From Shewanella aestuarii (GTDB lineage Bacteria > Pseudomonadota > Gammaproteobacteria > Enterobacterales > Shewanellaceae): a stretch of 64,000 nt of DNA. Numbering within the stretch: the first letter of the stretch is position 1; the number at the start of each line of letters is the position of its first letter. The notes under the pieces are model-generated. The model ran no database searches. It had not been told where the DNA came from and saw only the letters and a program-made list of their open reading frames with translations. Below, in pieces: positions 24,659 through 32,814 of the stretch. The stretch is from assembly GCF_014647215.1 (NCBI RefSeq), contig NZ_BMOT01000002.1, positions 62,001-126,000 on the forward strand. Direction: 5' to 3'. The position numbers and the translations under genes were made by a program.

Positions 24659-25120
24659 ATGCAATATTTAATCTTAATCATCAGCCTGATATTTTCATCT
24701 GCGGCAGTGGCTGACCGCCCAGCAATTAAAGTGGGCGACACACTTGTGCTAATCAGTTTACTGGACCAGTTTGAAAAACCGTTAAATGTGACCGCAGAGA
24801 CTAAAGTGTTACTTTTTAGTCGTGATATGGACGGTGGTGAGATTATTCAAGCAGCATTTGCCGACACACCTGATGATCAACGTCCAGAAAACTTAGTCTA
24901 TGTGGCCGATATCAGTGGTATGCCCTCGTTAATTGCCAAATATGTTGCCGTGCCTAAAATGCAAGACTATCCATTTACATTAGGACTTGACCGTGAAGGG
25001 GAAATAACGGCGGCGTTTCCCCTAGTAAAAGGGCAGGCGACAATCATAAAATTAAACGATTTAAAGATACAATCCATTGAGTTTGCTCAAGATGCAAAAA
25101 TGCTGAAGTTACAGTGGTAG
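24659..25120 (+). CDS. Periplasmic protein of unknown function, possibly thioredoxin-like
   Basis: An exported protein of 153 residues. The ATG at 24659 is preferred over an upstream TTG because GGAG lies just before it and the signal peptide (about 1-18, ending in SSAAVA) then begins normally. The mature part reads like a thioredoxin-type fold (a KVLLFSRDMDGGE strand, a YPFTLGLDREGEIT strand) but lacks a CXXC motif, so redox activity is unlikely. It is a single-gene unit between divergent and co-directional neighbours. The function is unknown. Confidence 0.65.
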   Translation: MQYLILIISLIFSSAAVADRPAIKVGDTLVLISLLDQFEKPLNVTAETKVLLFSRDMDGGEIIQAAFADTPDDQRPENLVYVADISGMPSLIAKYVAVPKMQDYPFTLGLDREGEITAAFPLVKGQATIIKLNDLKIQSIEFAQDAKMLKLQW

Positions 25121-25433
25121 ACAGCCTTTTAAAAAACTTAATTTGGTTAATAATTTGTTATTTAGGCTGATTTTTGTTTGAATAGAGGGAGCAACTGCTG
25201 ACTTTAACAATGGTCTATAGTGGGGCAAATAACCCGCTAGACATAATTAAATAGATGTATGATTTTTTAGGAATAAAAAATTACCAAAAACGCATAAAAA
25301 TTCGTTGCGTTGACTCTTAAAATAGCGTTTACTGCGCGTGTTTTTTGATGTGGTTCAAAACACGCATTTATTGTGATTTTTGTTAGAGCATCATCCAGTT
25401 ATTTTTGCCCAACTATGAGGAGGCACTGGCCTA
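25121..25433 (+). other. Leader region of the ornithine decarboxylase gene
   Basis: The 313-bp stretch ends with a strong AGGAGG before the decarboxylase ATG. At 25336-25365 GCGTGTTTT pairs with AAAACACGC around a loop that can extend the stem with TGA/TCA, giving a stable hairpin about 70 bp before the start codon. Its distance fits a structured 5' leader. No small gene is evident. Confidence 0.45.
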
Positions 25434-26609
25434 ATGAGCCAATTTCAATCTATTGATGTAGCTGATTATTATGACAAAGACACTTTCGCTCGTATTAAAG
25501 AATTTGCGAAAGACAAACCAACACCGTTTGTAGTCATTGATACTCAAATCATTGCGAAACAATACGATGACATGGTAAGAAGTTTTCCATTTGCGAACGT
25601 CTATTACGCAGTGAAGGCTAATCCAGCAAAAGAAGTATTAACTTTGTTGCGTGATAAAGGCTCAAACTTTGACATCGCATCTATCTATGAATTAGAGATG
25701 GTGACTTCAATTGGCGTCAGTCCTGACAGAATCAGCTACGGTAACACGATTAAAAAACGTGTAGATGTACGTTCGTTCTACGAGCAAGGCGTGCGTATGT
25801 TCGCATCAGATTCTGAAGCCGATTTACGTATGATTGCTGAAGAAGCGCCAGGCGCAAAAGTGTATGTACGTATTCTTACTGAAGGTACACATACGGCTGA
25901 TTGGCCTTTGTCGCGTAAATTTGGTTGTCAAAATGAGATGGCATACGATTTACTGGTTTTAGCCAAAGAGCTAGGTTTACAACCGCATGGTATTTCTTTC
26001 CATGTTGGTTCTCAGCAACGTGATATCGGTGCATGGGATTCAGCGATTGGTAAAGTTAAAAGCATCTTTGATCGTCTACGTGACGAGCATGGTATTGTGC
26101 TAAAAATGATTAATTTAGGTGGGGGCTTTCCAGCTAATTATTTAGACAAAACCAATGAGCTTGCAACCTATGCCCAGCAAATTAAACACTTTTTACACGA
26201 AGATTTTGGTGACGATTTACCAGAAATCATTCTAGAACCAGGTCGTTCATTGTTATCAAACGCGGGTGTACTAGTGTCTGAAGTGGTGCTGATTTCTCGT
26301 AAATCACATACCGCACTTGAGCGTTGGGTGTTCACCGATGTAGGTAAATTCTCTGGTTTGATCGAAACCATGGATGAGGCGATTAAGTTCCCTATCTATA
26401 CTGACCGTAATGGTGAGTTAGATAAGTGTGTTATCGCAGGACCAACATGTGACAGTGCTGATATTATGTATGAGCATTACAGCTATGGTTTACCTGTTGA
26501 TTTAGCTATCGGTGACCGTATGTACTGGTTAACTGCAGGTGCATATACTACTACCTATTCTGCTGTATGCTTTAACGGTTTCCCGCCGCTTAAAGATTAT
26601 TATCTATAA
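25434..26609 (+). CDS. Fold-III PLP-dependent ornithine/lysine decarboxylase
   Basis: A cytoplasmic decarboxylase of 391 residues of the alanine-racemase-fold type (eukaryotic-like ODC), not the large fold-I SpeC. PLP Lys61 is in YYAVKANP, the phosphate-binding glycine run is at NLGGGFPANY, and the catalytic Cys lies in GPTCDSAD near residue 331. Bacterial members such as the Vibrio vulnificus enzyme accept both lysine and ornithine, making cadaverine and putrescine. A polyamine role here follows from the family. It is transcribed alone and ends at a strong palindromic terminator. Confidence 0.92.
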   Translation: MSQFQSIDVADYYDKDTFARIKEFAKDKPTPFVVIDTQIIAKQYDDMVRSFPFANVYYAVKANPAKEVLTLLRDKGSNFDIASIYELEMVTSIGVSPDRISYGNTIKKRVDVRSFYEQGVRMFASDSEADLRMIAEEAPGAKVYVRILTEGTHTADWPLSRKFGCQNEMAYDLLVLAKELGLQPHGISFHVGSQQRDIGAWDSAIGKVKSIFDRLRDEHGIVLKMINLGGGFPANYLDKTNELATYAQQIKHFLHEDFGDDLPEIILEPGRSLLSNAGVLVSEVVLISRKSHTALERWVFTDVGKFSGLIETMDEAIKFPIYTDRNGELDKCVIAGPTCDSADIMYEHYSYGLPVDLAIGDRMYWLTAGAYTTTYSAVCFNGFPPLKDYYL

Positions 26610-26630
26610 CACTCAGTTATTGATAAACAA

Positions 26631-26654
26631 TAAAGGACGCCTAGGCGTCCTTTA
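26631..26654. terminator. Bidirectional terminator
   Basis: A perfect 24-bp palindrome (TAAAGGACGCC followed by its complement across a central TA) with flanking A and T runs serves the decarboxylase gene on one strand and the YdcH-like gene on the other. Confidence 0.88.
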
Positions 26655-26679
26655 ATTTTTTTAGCTTATTTTAAAACAC

Positions 26680-26898
26680 TTAAGCCATTTCATGTTTTTT
26701 GAGTATTTCAAAAATCTCTTCTTTAAGGTGTAGCTTCTTCGCTTTAAGCACTTTAACTTCTGGCGTGGTATCGCTACTACTGTGGGTTTCTAATTGTTTG
26801 ATCTCTTCATCTAACTGATTATGTTCATCAAATTTACGGGTAAAATGCGCATCAGTGGTTTTTAGTTTAGTGATTAAGTCGCGGTACTCTGGAAACAT
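26680..26898 (-). CDS. YdcH/DUF465 family small coiled-coil protein
   Basis: A 72-residue helical protein matching DUF465 (YdcH): FPEYRDLITKLK at the start, then FDEHNQLDEEIKQLE and VLKAKKLHLKEEIFEILKKH. The heptad pattern predicts an antiparallel helical hairpin. The function of the family is not known. The gene is transcribed alone with AAGGAG upstream, and an FNR-type dyad lies 72 bp before its start. Confidence 0.92.
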   Translation of the reverse strand: MFPEYRDLITKLKTTDAHFTRKFDEHNQLDEEIKQLETHSSSDTTPEVKVLKAKKLHLKEEIFEILKKHEMA

Positions 26899-26969
26899 TC
26901 TTAACTCCTTGTAGGGTGATTTATTTTTACTGCTTAACTTAAACCTACGCCTAAATAGGTAAAAAAAAG

Positions 26970-26983
26970 TTGATGTAAATCAA
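26970..26983. promoter_or_regulatory. FNR/EtrA-type binding site
   Basis: TTGAT-GTAA-ATCAA is an exact match to the FNR consensus TTGAT-N4-ATCAA. It is 72 bp upstream of the ydcH-like start and about 200 bp upstream of udp. Confidence 0.6.
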
Positions 26984-27095
26984 ATTATCAACTCTTTAGA
27001 TTAATTCTTGCTAAAATGAGATCCTTGTTGATTAACAGCGCTGTTTTTTGATTCGTAATCATTCAGTAACAATTATTTTTGATGATGAAGAATAA

Positions 27096-27111
27096 TGTGA
27101 TCTAGTTAACC
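27096..27111. promoter_or_regulatory. Weak CRP-like half-site upstream of udp
   Basis: TGTGATCTAG matches the left half of the CRP consensus exactly, while the right half is degenerate (TAACC for TCACA). It lies about 80 bp before udp, a gene known to be CRP-controlled in enterics, which makes it worth noting. Confidence 0.3.
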
Positions 27112-27184
27112 TTTTCCTAATGCATACTAAGGTATTGTTTAGGAAACACAGCGTTTTATTTTAGAAATAATATAGGGGTTCAGC

Positions 27185-27943
27185 ATGTCTGACGTATTCC
27201 ACTTAGGTTTGACCAAAAAAATGCTAGATGGCGCAACTTTGGCGATTGTGCCGGGCGATCCAGAGCGTGTGAAGCGTATTGCCGAATTAATGGACGGTGC
27301 CACTTTTCTTGCCAGTCATCGTGAATATACTAGCTATTTAGCTTACATAGATGGCAAGCCTGTGGTTGTCTGTTCAACGGGTATTGGTGGTCCTTCAACG
27401 TCTATCGCAGTTGAAGAATTAGCACAATTAGGCGTAACGACATTCTTGCGTGTAGGGACAACCGGTGCCATTCAACCGAATGTGAATGTCGGTGATGTGA
27501 TTGTGACCCAAGCATCAGTGCGTTTAGATGGTGCCAGCTTGCACTTTGCGCCACTTGAGTTTCCTGCTGCAGCTAACTTTGACTGTACAACGGCTATGGT
27601 TGCCGCATGTCGTGATGCAGGTCTTGAACCACATGTGGGTATTACTGCTTCTTCTGATACTTTCTATCCAGGACAAGAGCGTTATGACACGGTATCTGGT
27701 CGTATCACTCAACGCTTTGTGGGTTCAATGAAAGAATGGCAGTCTATGGGTGTGCTGAACTATGAAATGGAATCAGCAACTTTATTTACTATGTGTGCGA
27801 CACAAGGTTGGCGTGCAGCCTGCGTTGCGGGTGTGATTGTAAACCGCACTCAGCAAGAGATCCCAGATGAAGCAAGTATGAAGAAAACCGAAGGTGTTGC
27901 GGTATCTATCGTTGTTGCAGCAGCTAAAAAATTACTGAGCTAA
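27185..27943 (+). CDS. udp: Uridine phosphorylase
   Basis: A cytoplasmic nucleoside phosphorylase of 252 residues that splits uridine into uracil and ribose-1-phosphate. It matches the Escherichia coli enzyme closely in length and motifs: [30 protein letters not shown] at the phosphate site (quoted in parts: [11 protein letters not shown]), [16 protein letters not shown], and MEMES-type [12 protein letters not shown] for ribose binding. AGGGG-like sequence precedes the ATG. The gene is transcribed alone, and the hairpin after it terminates transcription. CRP or FNR control is possible given the sites upstream. Confidence 0.95.
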   Translation: MSDVFHLGLTKKMLDGATLAIVPGDPERVKRIAELMDGATFLASHREYTSYLAYIDGKPVVVCSTGIGGPSTSIAVEELAQLGVTTFLRVGTTGAIQPNVNVGDVIVTQASVRLDGASLHFAPLEFPAAANFDCTTAMVAACRDAGLEPHVGITASSDTFYPGQERYDTVSGRITQRFVGSMKEWQSMGVLNYEMESATLFTMCATQGWRAACVAGVIVNRTQQEIPDEASMKKTEGVAVSIVVAAAKKLLS

Positions 27944-27977
27944 TATCAGTTTAGTTTTACCGATACTCGAATAAATC

Positions 27978-28008
27978 ACGCCCAACAGTGCAAACTGGTG
28001 GGCGTTTT
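27978..28008 (+). terminator. Terminator of udp
   Basis: ACGCCCA (27978-27984) pairs with TGGGCGT (27999-28005). An inner CAGT/ACTG pairing extends the stem across one mismatch, and TTTTGTTTT follows. Confidence 0.8.
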
Positions 28009-28065
28009 GTTTTATATTCGTTAAGCAAAAATTCACTTTGCAATTTTCCCCCTATCATGTATGGT

Positions 28066-28080
28066 TGACATAATATGTCA
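28066..28080. promoter_or_regulatory. Palindrome upstream of the nfeD-stomatin operon
   Basis: TGACATA-A-TATGTCA is a perfect 15-bp palindrome, 62 bp before the nfeD start. Its left arm overlaps a -35-like TTGACA, so a bound regulator would block or shape the promoter. No -10 box at ideal spacing was found. Confidence 0.35.
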
Positions 28081-28141
28081 TTTATTGTGCACTGCTGTTT
28101 AGTGTTTTAAATGGGTGTAAATTTCTATTTCAGGGGGAAAT

Positions 28142-28597
28142 ATGGAGCTTGCAAATCCTATAACGGTTTGGGTGTGTTTGGGCATTATTTTAATGTTGTC
28201 TGAAATTGTCATCCCAGGCGGTATTGTTATTTTATTGGGCTCATCATGTCTGATTGTGGCTTCGGCGCTTGGGCTTGGAGTGATAGAGGGTATGGCTCAA
28301 AGTTTGACCCTGTGGTTCATATCTTCAATGGTGTTGCTGTTAAGTTTTCGTCATGTCACCCAACGACTTGTCGGTGGCGATTCACATGTTGATAATACCG
28401 ATGAAGAGTTAGATTTATATAATCAGCAAGCCATAGTGAAGGAAACTATCGGGCCAGGTCAGCAAACCGGACGTATTAGTTGTTTAGGCTCTGATTGGAC
28501 TGCACTAGGGGATGGCAGCGAAATTAAATCGGGGACCAAAGTTAGAATTATATGTCGGGATAACATTGCATTAGTGGTCGAGCCTTTGTTGGAGTAG
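28142..28597 (+). CDS. NfeD-family membrane protein
   Basis: A 151-residue inner-membrane protein of the short NfeD class. Two or three N-terminal spans (about 7-75) precede a C-terminal OB-fold domain (about 95-150) with GRISCLGSDWTALGDGSEIKSG. Short NfeD proteins are almost always encoded next to an SPFH/stomatin gene and are thought to act with it in membrane microdomains. Here two stomatin genes follow on the same strand. A GGGGG run just before the ATG acts as ribosome binding site. Confidence 0.9.
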   Translation: MELANPITVWVCLGIILMLSEIVIPGGIVILLGSSCLIVASALGLGVIEGMAQSLTLWFISSMVLLLSFRHVTQRLVGGDSHVDNTDEELDLYNQQAIVKETIGPGQQTGRISCLGSDWTALGDGSEIKSGTKVRIICRDNIALVVEPLLE

Positions 28598-28646
28598 CAG
28601 GCTACAAAACTAGGCCACCTTAATGTTTAATCAAAAGGAATAGAGC

Positions 28647-29585
28647 ATGTTCATGTTTACCATAATATTTTTGTTCATCATTTTTATTTTATATAAATTA
28701 ATGTTGATTGTGCCTATGCGCGAAGTGCATGTCATTGAGCGTTTAGGTAAGTTTCGTACCGTGTTGCAACCAGGGTTTCATTTTTTAGTGCCGTTTGTCG
28801 ATCGCGTTGCGTATCGCCACGATACCCGTGAAGAAGTGCTCGATGTTCCACCTCAAAGTTGTATTTCGAAAGATAATACTCAGTTAGAAGTGGATGGCTT
28901 GGTGTACTTAAAAGTGATGGATGGCAAGCTTGCTAGCTACGGTATTGAAAATTATCGTAAAGCCGCTGTGAATTTAGCGCAAACCACCATGCGCTCGGAA
29001 ATTGGTAAGTTGACCTTATCGCAAACATTTTCAGAGCGTGACAGCTTGAATGAATCTATTGTACGTGAAATTGATAAAGCATCAGATCCATGGGGGATTA
29101 AGGTGTTGCGTTATGAGATTAAAAACATTACCCCATCACACCATGTTATTCATACGCTTGAAAAACAAATGGAAGCCGAGCGCCGTAAACGAGCTGAAAT
29201 CACCTTAGCCAATGCTGAGAAAGCGGCAATGATTAATATGTCACAGGGCGAGCGTCAAGAGGCAATTAATTTATCTGAAGGTCAAAAGCAAAAGCGCATT
29301 AATGAAGCGATTGGTACCGGACAAGAAATCTCGATTATTGCTAATGCCAAAGCAGAAGGCATGGCAATGATCTGTAAGGCGCTTACCGTCAATGGCGGAA
29401 ATGATGCCATGAACATGTTACTTAAAGAGCAATTTATTGGCCAAGTTGGCAAGATTTTAGCCGAGTCAGAAGTGTCTGTTGTGCCTGCAGAAATGGCAAA
29501 ACTGGAAGGTTTTTTTGAAGGTATGGAACAAGTAACACATGCTGTTTCAGGCGCTCAATCGACAAATGCAAAAGGAGTTCGCTAA
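28647..29585 (+). CDS. SPFH/stomatin-family membrane protein, first copy
   Basis: A 312-residue membrane-anchored protein. One N-terminal hydrophobic segment (about 1-20) is followed by the SPFH (prohibitin-homology) domain with VIERLGKFRTVLQPGFHFLVPFVDRV and then a long helical region (about 180-250) rich in charged and Ala/Glu residues, typical for oligomerising stomatins such as QmcA. The last part holds the conserved glycine-rich tail. It is the second gene of the nfeD operon and its stop codon overlaps the start of the third gene (TAATG). Confidence 0.92.
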   Translation: MFMFTIIFLFIIFILYKLMLIVPMREVHVIERLGKFRTVLQPGFHFLVPFVDRVAYRHDTREEVLDVPPQSCISKDNTQLEVDGLVYLKVMDGKLASYGIENYRKAAVNLAQTTMRSEIGKLTLSQTFSERDSLNESIVREIDKASDPWGIKVLRYEIKNITPSHHVIHTLEKQMEAERRKRAEITLANAEKAAMINMSQGERQEAINLSEGQKQKRINEAIGTGQEISIIANAKAEGMAMICKALTVNGGNDAMNMLLKEQFIGQVGKILAESEVSVVPAEMAKLEGFFEGMEQVTHAVSGAQSTNAKGVR

Positions 29586-30523
29586 TGATCATTAATGGCA
29601 TAGATACAGATATTGCAGTAATGGCCATTTGGGGCATTATTTTTGCTATCTTTGTGATGAAGTTATTTCAATCTATTCGTTTAGTACCGACAAAATCAGC
29701 CTACATTGTTGAGCGATTAGGCAAATATCACAGCACATTAGATGCAGGTTTTCACGCTTTGGTGCCCTTTGTCGATAAAGTGGCTTACATTCATGACTTA
29801 AAAGAAGAAACCATTGATGTGCCGCCACAGGAGTGTTTCTCTAGCGATGAAGTCAATGTAGAAGTGGATGGGGTAATTTATATTTCGGTGACAGACCCTG
29901 TTAAAGCCAGTTATGGCATTACCGATTATCGTTATGCCGCCATCCAGCTTGCCCAAACGACCACGCGCTCTGTGATTGGCACCTTAGATTTAGACCGCAC
30001 GTTTGAAGAGCGGGATTTAATTTCAGCTAAGGTTGTGGAAGTATTAGATGAGGCTGGAGCCATTTGGGGGATCCGAGTTCATCGTTATGAAATTAAGAAT
30101 ATTACCCCGCCAGAAACCGTTAAAAATGCCATGGAAATGCAGGTTAACGCCGAGCGTGAGCGCCGGGCATTACTGGCTAAAAGTGAAGGTGATAAGCAAA
30201 GTAAAATTAATCGCTCTGAAGGTGTCATGGCTGAAACCATTAACCGCTCTGAAGGTGAAATGCAGCGTCGCATTAACGAGGCTGAAGGTAAAGCCCAAGA
30301 GATTTTAACCTTAGCGAAAGCCACATCAGAATCGATTGAGCGGTTAGCCTCGGTGATTTCATCTGAAGGTGGTCAAAGTGCTTTGAGGATGCAATTAGGT
30401 GAGCAGTACATGAAGCAACTTGATGGGTTAAGCAAGCCTGGCAGCCGTATTGTATTACCGGGTAACCTGGTTAATTTTGAATACTGGATGGACAGTATTG
30501 GCTTAAAAGACGATAAAAAATAA
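29585..30523 (+). CDS. SPFH/stomatin-family membrane protein, second copy
   Basis: A paralogue of the preceding protein, also 312 residues, with an N-terminal membrane segment (about 10-28) and SPFH domain containing IVERLGKYHSTLDAGFHALVPF. The helical part carries a repeated ALINRSEG-like pattern (SKINRSEGVMAETINRSEG). Overlapping codons couple it to the first copy. The two differ mostly at their N- and C-termini, so a hetero-oligomeric ring, as seen with HflK/HflC, is a reasonable hypothesis. Protease association is not supported by any neighbour. Confidence 0.92.
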   Translation: MIINGIDTDIAVMAIWGIIFAIFVMKLFQSIRLVPTKSAYIVERLGKYHSTLDAGFHALVPFVDKVAYIHDLKEETIDVPPQECFSSDEVNVEVDGVIYISVTDPVKASYGITDYRYAAIQLAQTTTRSVIGTLDLDRTFEERDLISAKVVEVLDEAGAIWGIRVHRYEIKNITPPETVKNAMEMQVNAERERRALLAKSEGDKQSKINRSEGVMAETINRSEGEMQRRINEAEGKAQEILTLAKATSESIERLASVISSEGGQSALRMQLGEQYMKQLDGLSKPGSRIVLPGNLVNFEYWMDSIGLKDDKK

Positions 30524-30541
30524 TTCAAATATTTTGATAAC

Positions 30542-30571
30542 AATGGGTCAGTGAATACTGGCCCATTTTTT
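30542..30571 (+). terminator. Terminator of the nfeD-stomatin operon
   Basis: AATGGGTCAGT and ACTGGCCCATT pair over 11 positions with one T-G pair around GAAT, followed by TTTT. Confidence 0.82.
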
Positions 30572-30693
30572 AAATTTGTGAATTGTGGTTTACAACATGG
30601 TAGATATTATCGCCAGATGAGCAAAGATAACCGCTTATTTGTTTGAATTTTGTCAGTTACAATATTGAAAAATGAATTGAATGATATGCAGAT

Positions 30694-31695
30694 ATGAATC
30701 GCTTTTCATCCTTAACCATCTCAAAGCATGTACTTAAAAACCGTTTAGTTGTCGCACCAATGGCCTCGCAAACTTCAACACTTGATGGCAAGGTAACCGA
30801 TAAAACACTGCGCCATTATGCCAATTTAGCCCAATCCCAAGCGGGACTGGTTATGGTTGAATATAGTTTTGTGGCGTTTTCTGGTCGCAGTGAGCCTAAT
30901 CAGCTAGGCGTGCATGATGATGATTGTATTGCTGGGATTACGGCTATTGCTAAGGCTATTCATCAAGCAGGTGCGAAAGCTGGACTGCAATTAACCCATT
31001 GCGGCGGTAAGGCACAACTTGATGTCTGCCCTGATCTAATGGGGCCATCAGGGATAACGGTTCCTGCCTATGATCGCATTTTACCTACTCCTAAAATGAT
31101 GACGCTAAATGATATTGCTGTATTGAAAAAGCAATTTATAGATGCCGCCAAACGGGTTGAACTAGCGGGCTTTGATTTTGTTGAATTACATTGCGCTCAT
31201 GGTTATGGCCTGAACCAGTTTTTATCACCTTTGACCAATCAACGCGATGATCAATATGGGGGGTCTCAGCGCAATCGTGCACGATTAATTGTTGAAATTA
31301 TCGAACAAATTAAACAGCAAACCCAGTTATCCATTATGGTTAGAGTGCCTGGGCAAGACCTGTATCCTCAAGGCCTTACCCAGATGCAAATTGTCGAATC
31401 CTGTGAATATTTTATTGATGCAGGGGTGGTGATATTGGATGTTTCTTCTGGTATTGGGGGCTGGAATCGCCCGAAAGAAAGGCGCGGTGAAGGTTTCTTA
31501 GTTGAAGAAGCCGCTTACTTGAAGCAAGCAGGATTACAGGCGTGCATTATCGGTGTGGGTGGTATAGAAACCGCTAACTATATTGATACGGCGATTGAGA
31601 ATCAGTGGCTTGATTTAGCGGCAGTGGGTCGTGCCATTCTGAAAGGGCCACAAGCATTTGCTGAAAACGTGATGATGAACGGTATAAATCAGTAG
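30694..31695 (+). CDS. Old-yellow-enzyme family NADH:flavin oxidoreductase
   Basis: An FMN-dependent ene-reductase relative of 333 residues with an (alpha/beta)8 barrel. Typical strings are KNRLVVAPMASQTS near the N-terminus, GLQLTHCGGKA, the segment LHCAHGYGLNQFLSPLTNQR and QYGGSQRNRARL, and GVGGIET for phosphate binding at the end. These proteins reduce activated C=C bonds using NAD(P)H. The family is broad, so the natural substrate is not inferable. A LysR-type regulator gene lies convergent just downstream. Confidence 0.9.
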   Translation: MNRFSSLTISKHVLKNRLVVAPMASQTSTLDGKVTDKTLRHYANLAQSQAGLVMVEYSFVAFSGRSEPNQLGVHDDDCIAGITAIAKAIHQAGAKAGLQLTHCGGKAQLDVCPDLMGPSGITVPAYDRILPTPKMMTLNDIAVLKKQFIDAAKRVELAGFDFVELHCAHGYGLNQFLSPLTNQRDDQYGGSQRNRARLIVEIIEQIKQQTQLSIMVRVPGQDLYPQGLTQMQIVESCEYFIDAGVVILDVSSGIGGWNRPKERRGEGFLVEEAAYLKQAGLQACIIGVGGIETANYIDTAIENQWLDLAAVGRAILKGPQAFAENVMMNGINQ

Positions 31696-31727
31696 TGGGC
31701 ATTATCGCGAGGGTTATAACAGCGTGG

Positions 31728-32597
31728 TTAGTTTAACCCTGTAAGGTGTTCAACTAACACTTTAGCCGCACTCGAGAAGTTTGCATCATAAGGGTAAATC
31801 AAATTAAGGTCACTGAAACCTGCGCTCAACTCAGGAAGCACATTCACCAGTAATTTATTTTCTACTGATTTATGGACAATAATTTCGGGTAGTAAGGTGA
31901 TACCGGCTCCACCTAAACAGAGGTTATATAATGTGTTGTAATCACTACAGATAACTTTGTGATTAGCGGCTATTTCTGTGTGTTGAAATGTCCATTTGTC
32001 TTCAACTAACCCGCTGGTAACTCGAAATCCGAGCAACGATTGATACTGTAAATCTTCAATGGTTTCAATCACCGACGATTTTTCTAAATAGGTTGGGCTC
32101 GCGTAAATTTTGCGTTCAAAACTGAGCAGGGTTTTAGAGATAAATTGGCTGTCATGCGGTTGGTTAATATCAATCACGAAATCTAAACCGAGACGGGCAA
32201 TATCTTTAAATCCCCCAGAAATCACCGTGATATCTAACTGCACTTGCGGGTAACTATGCACAAAGCTAGCAATATGCTGATCGAGCATTTTGTCGGCAAA
32301 GGGAAGTAAACCAATACGAACGCGTCCTTGCACTTCGTTGTAGCGATTTTTGAAAACAAAAGAGGCGTTTTTCAGTTGTTTGAGCAGCGGGGCAACTTGT
32401 TCTAAATATAACTCACCTGAAGGCGTGAGTGACATTGCCCGGGTGGTGCGGGTAAACAATGAGGCGCCAAGTTGTTTTTCTAATTCGGCAATACGGCGAC
32501 TGACTAAGGCTCTGCGAGTATTCAATGACTCAGCGGCTTTGGCAAAACTCCCTTGCTCGGCAACTAAAATAAATAACTCTAAATCATTGATATTCAA
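31728..32597 (-). CDS. LysR-type transcriptional regulator
   Basis: A 289-residue LTTR. The N-terminal winged HTH (about 1-60) reads MNINDLELFILVAEQGSFAKAAESLN and ALVSRRIAELEKQLGASLF (two pieces), followed by a linker helix and the periplasmic-binding-protein-like effector domain. It most resembles LTTRs of the AaeR/DmlR group. It is convergent with the oxidoreductase gene and only 32 bp separates their ends, so it may control a different target; no divergent partner starts next to it except uvrD. Confidence 0.9.
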   Translation of the reverse strand: MNINDLELFILVAEQGSFAKAAESLNTRRALVSRRIAELEKQLGASLFTRTTRAMSLTPSGELYLEQVAPLLKQLKNASFVFKNRYNEVQGRVRIGLLPFADKMLDQHIASFVHSYPQVQLDITVISGGFKDIARLGLDFVIDINQPHDSQFISKTLLSFERKIYASPTYLEKSSVIETIEDLQYQSLLGFRVTSGLVEDKWTFQHTEIAANHKVICSDYNTLYNLCLGGAGITLLPEIIVHKSVENKLLVNVLPELSAGFSDLNLIYPYDANFSSAAKVLVEHLTGLN

Positions 32598-32814
32598 ATT
32601 AGTTCAACCCAGTCGCATAAATGAGGAATTATAGTAGTTTTCGGACTGGTTTTTGTCAATTTAAGCCCTGTTTGCCGATGGCTAATTGAGTAAAACTTAG
32701 GCAATAAAGCTATTTGCTTTACAGCAATACTTGATTGCCACATAAATCCGCTGACTATCATCGCATCTGGGGTAATTTTGACGTTATAATGCGTGCAGAT
32801 TTCTGGGAGGAAAA

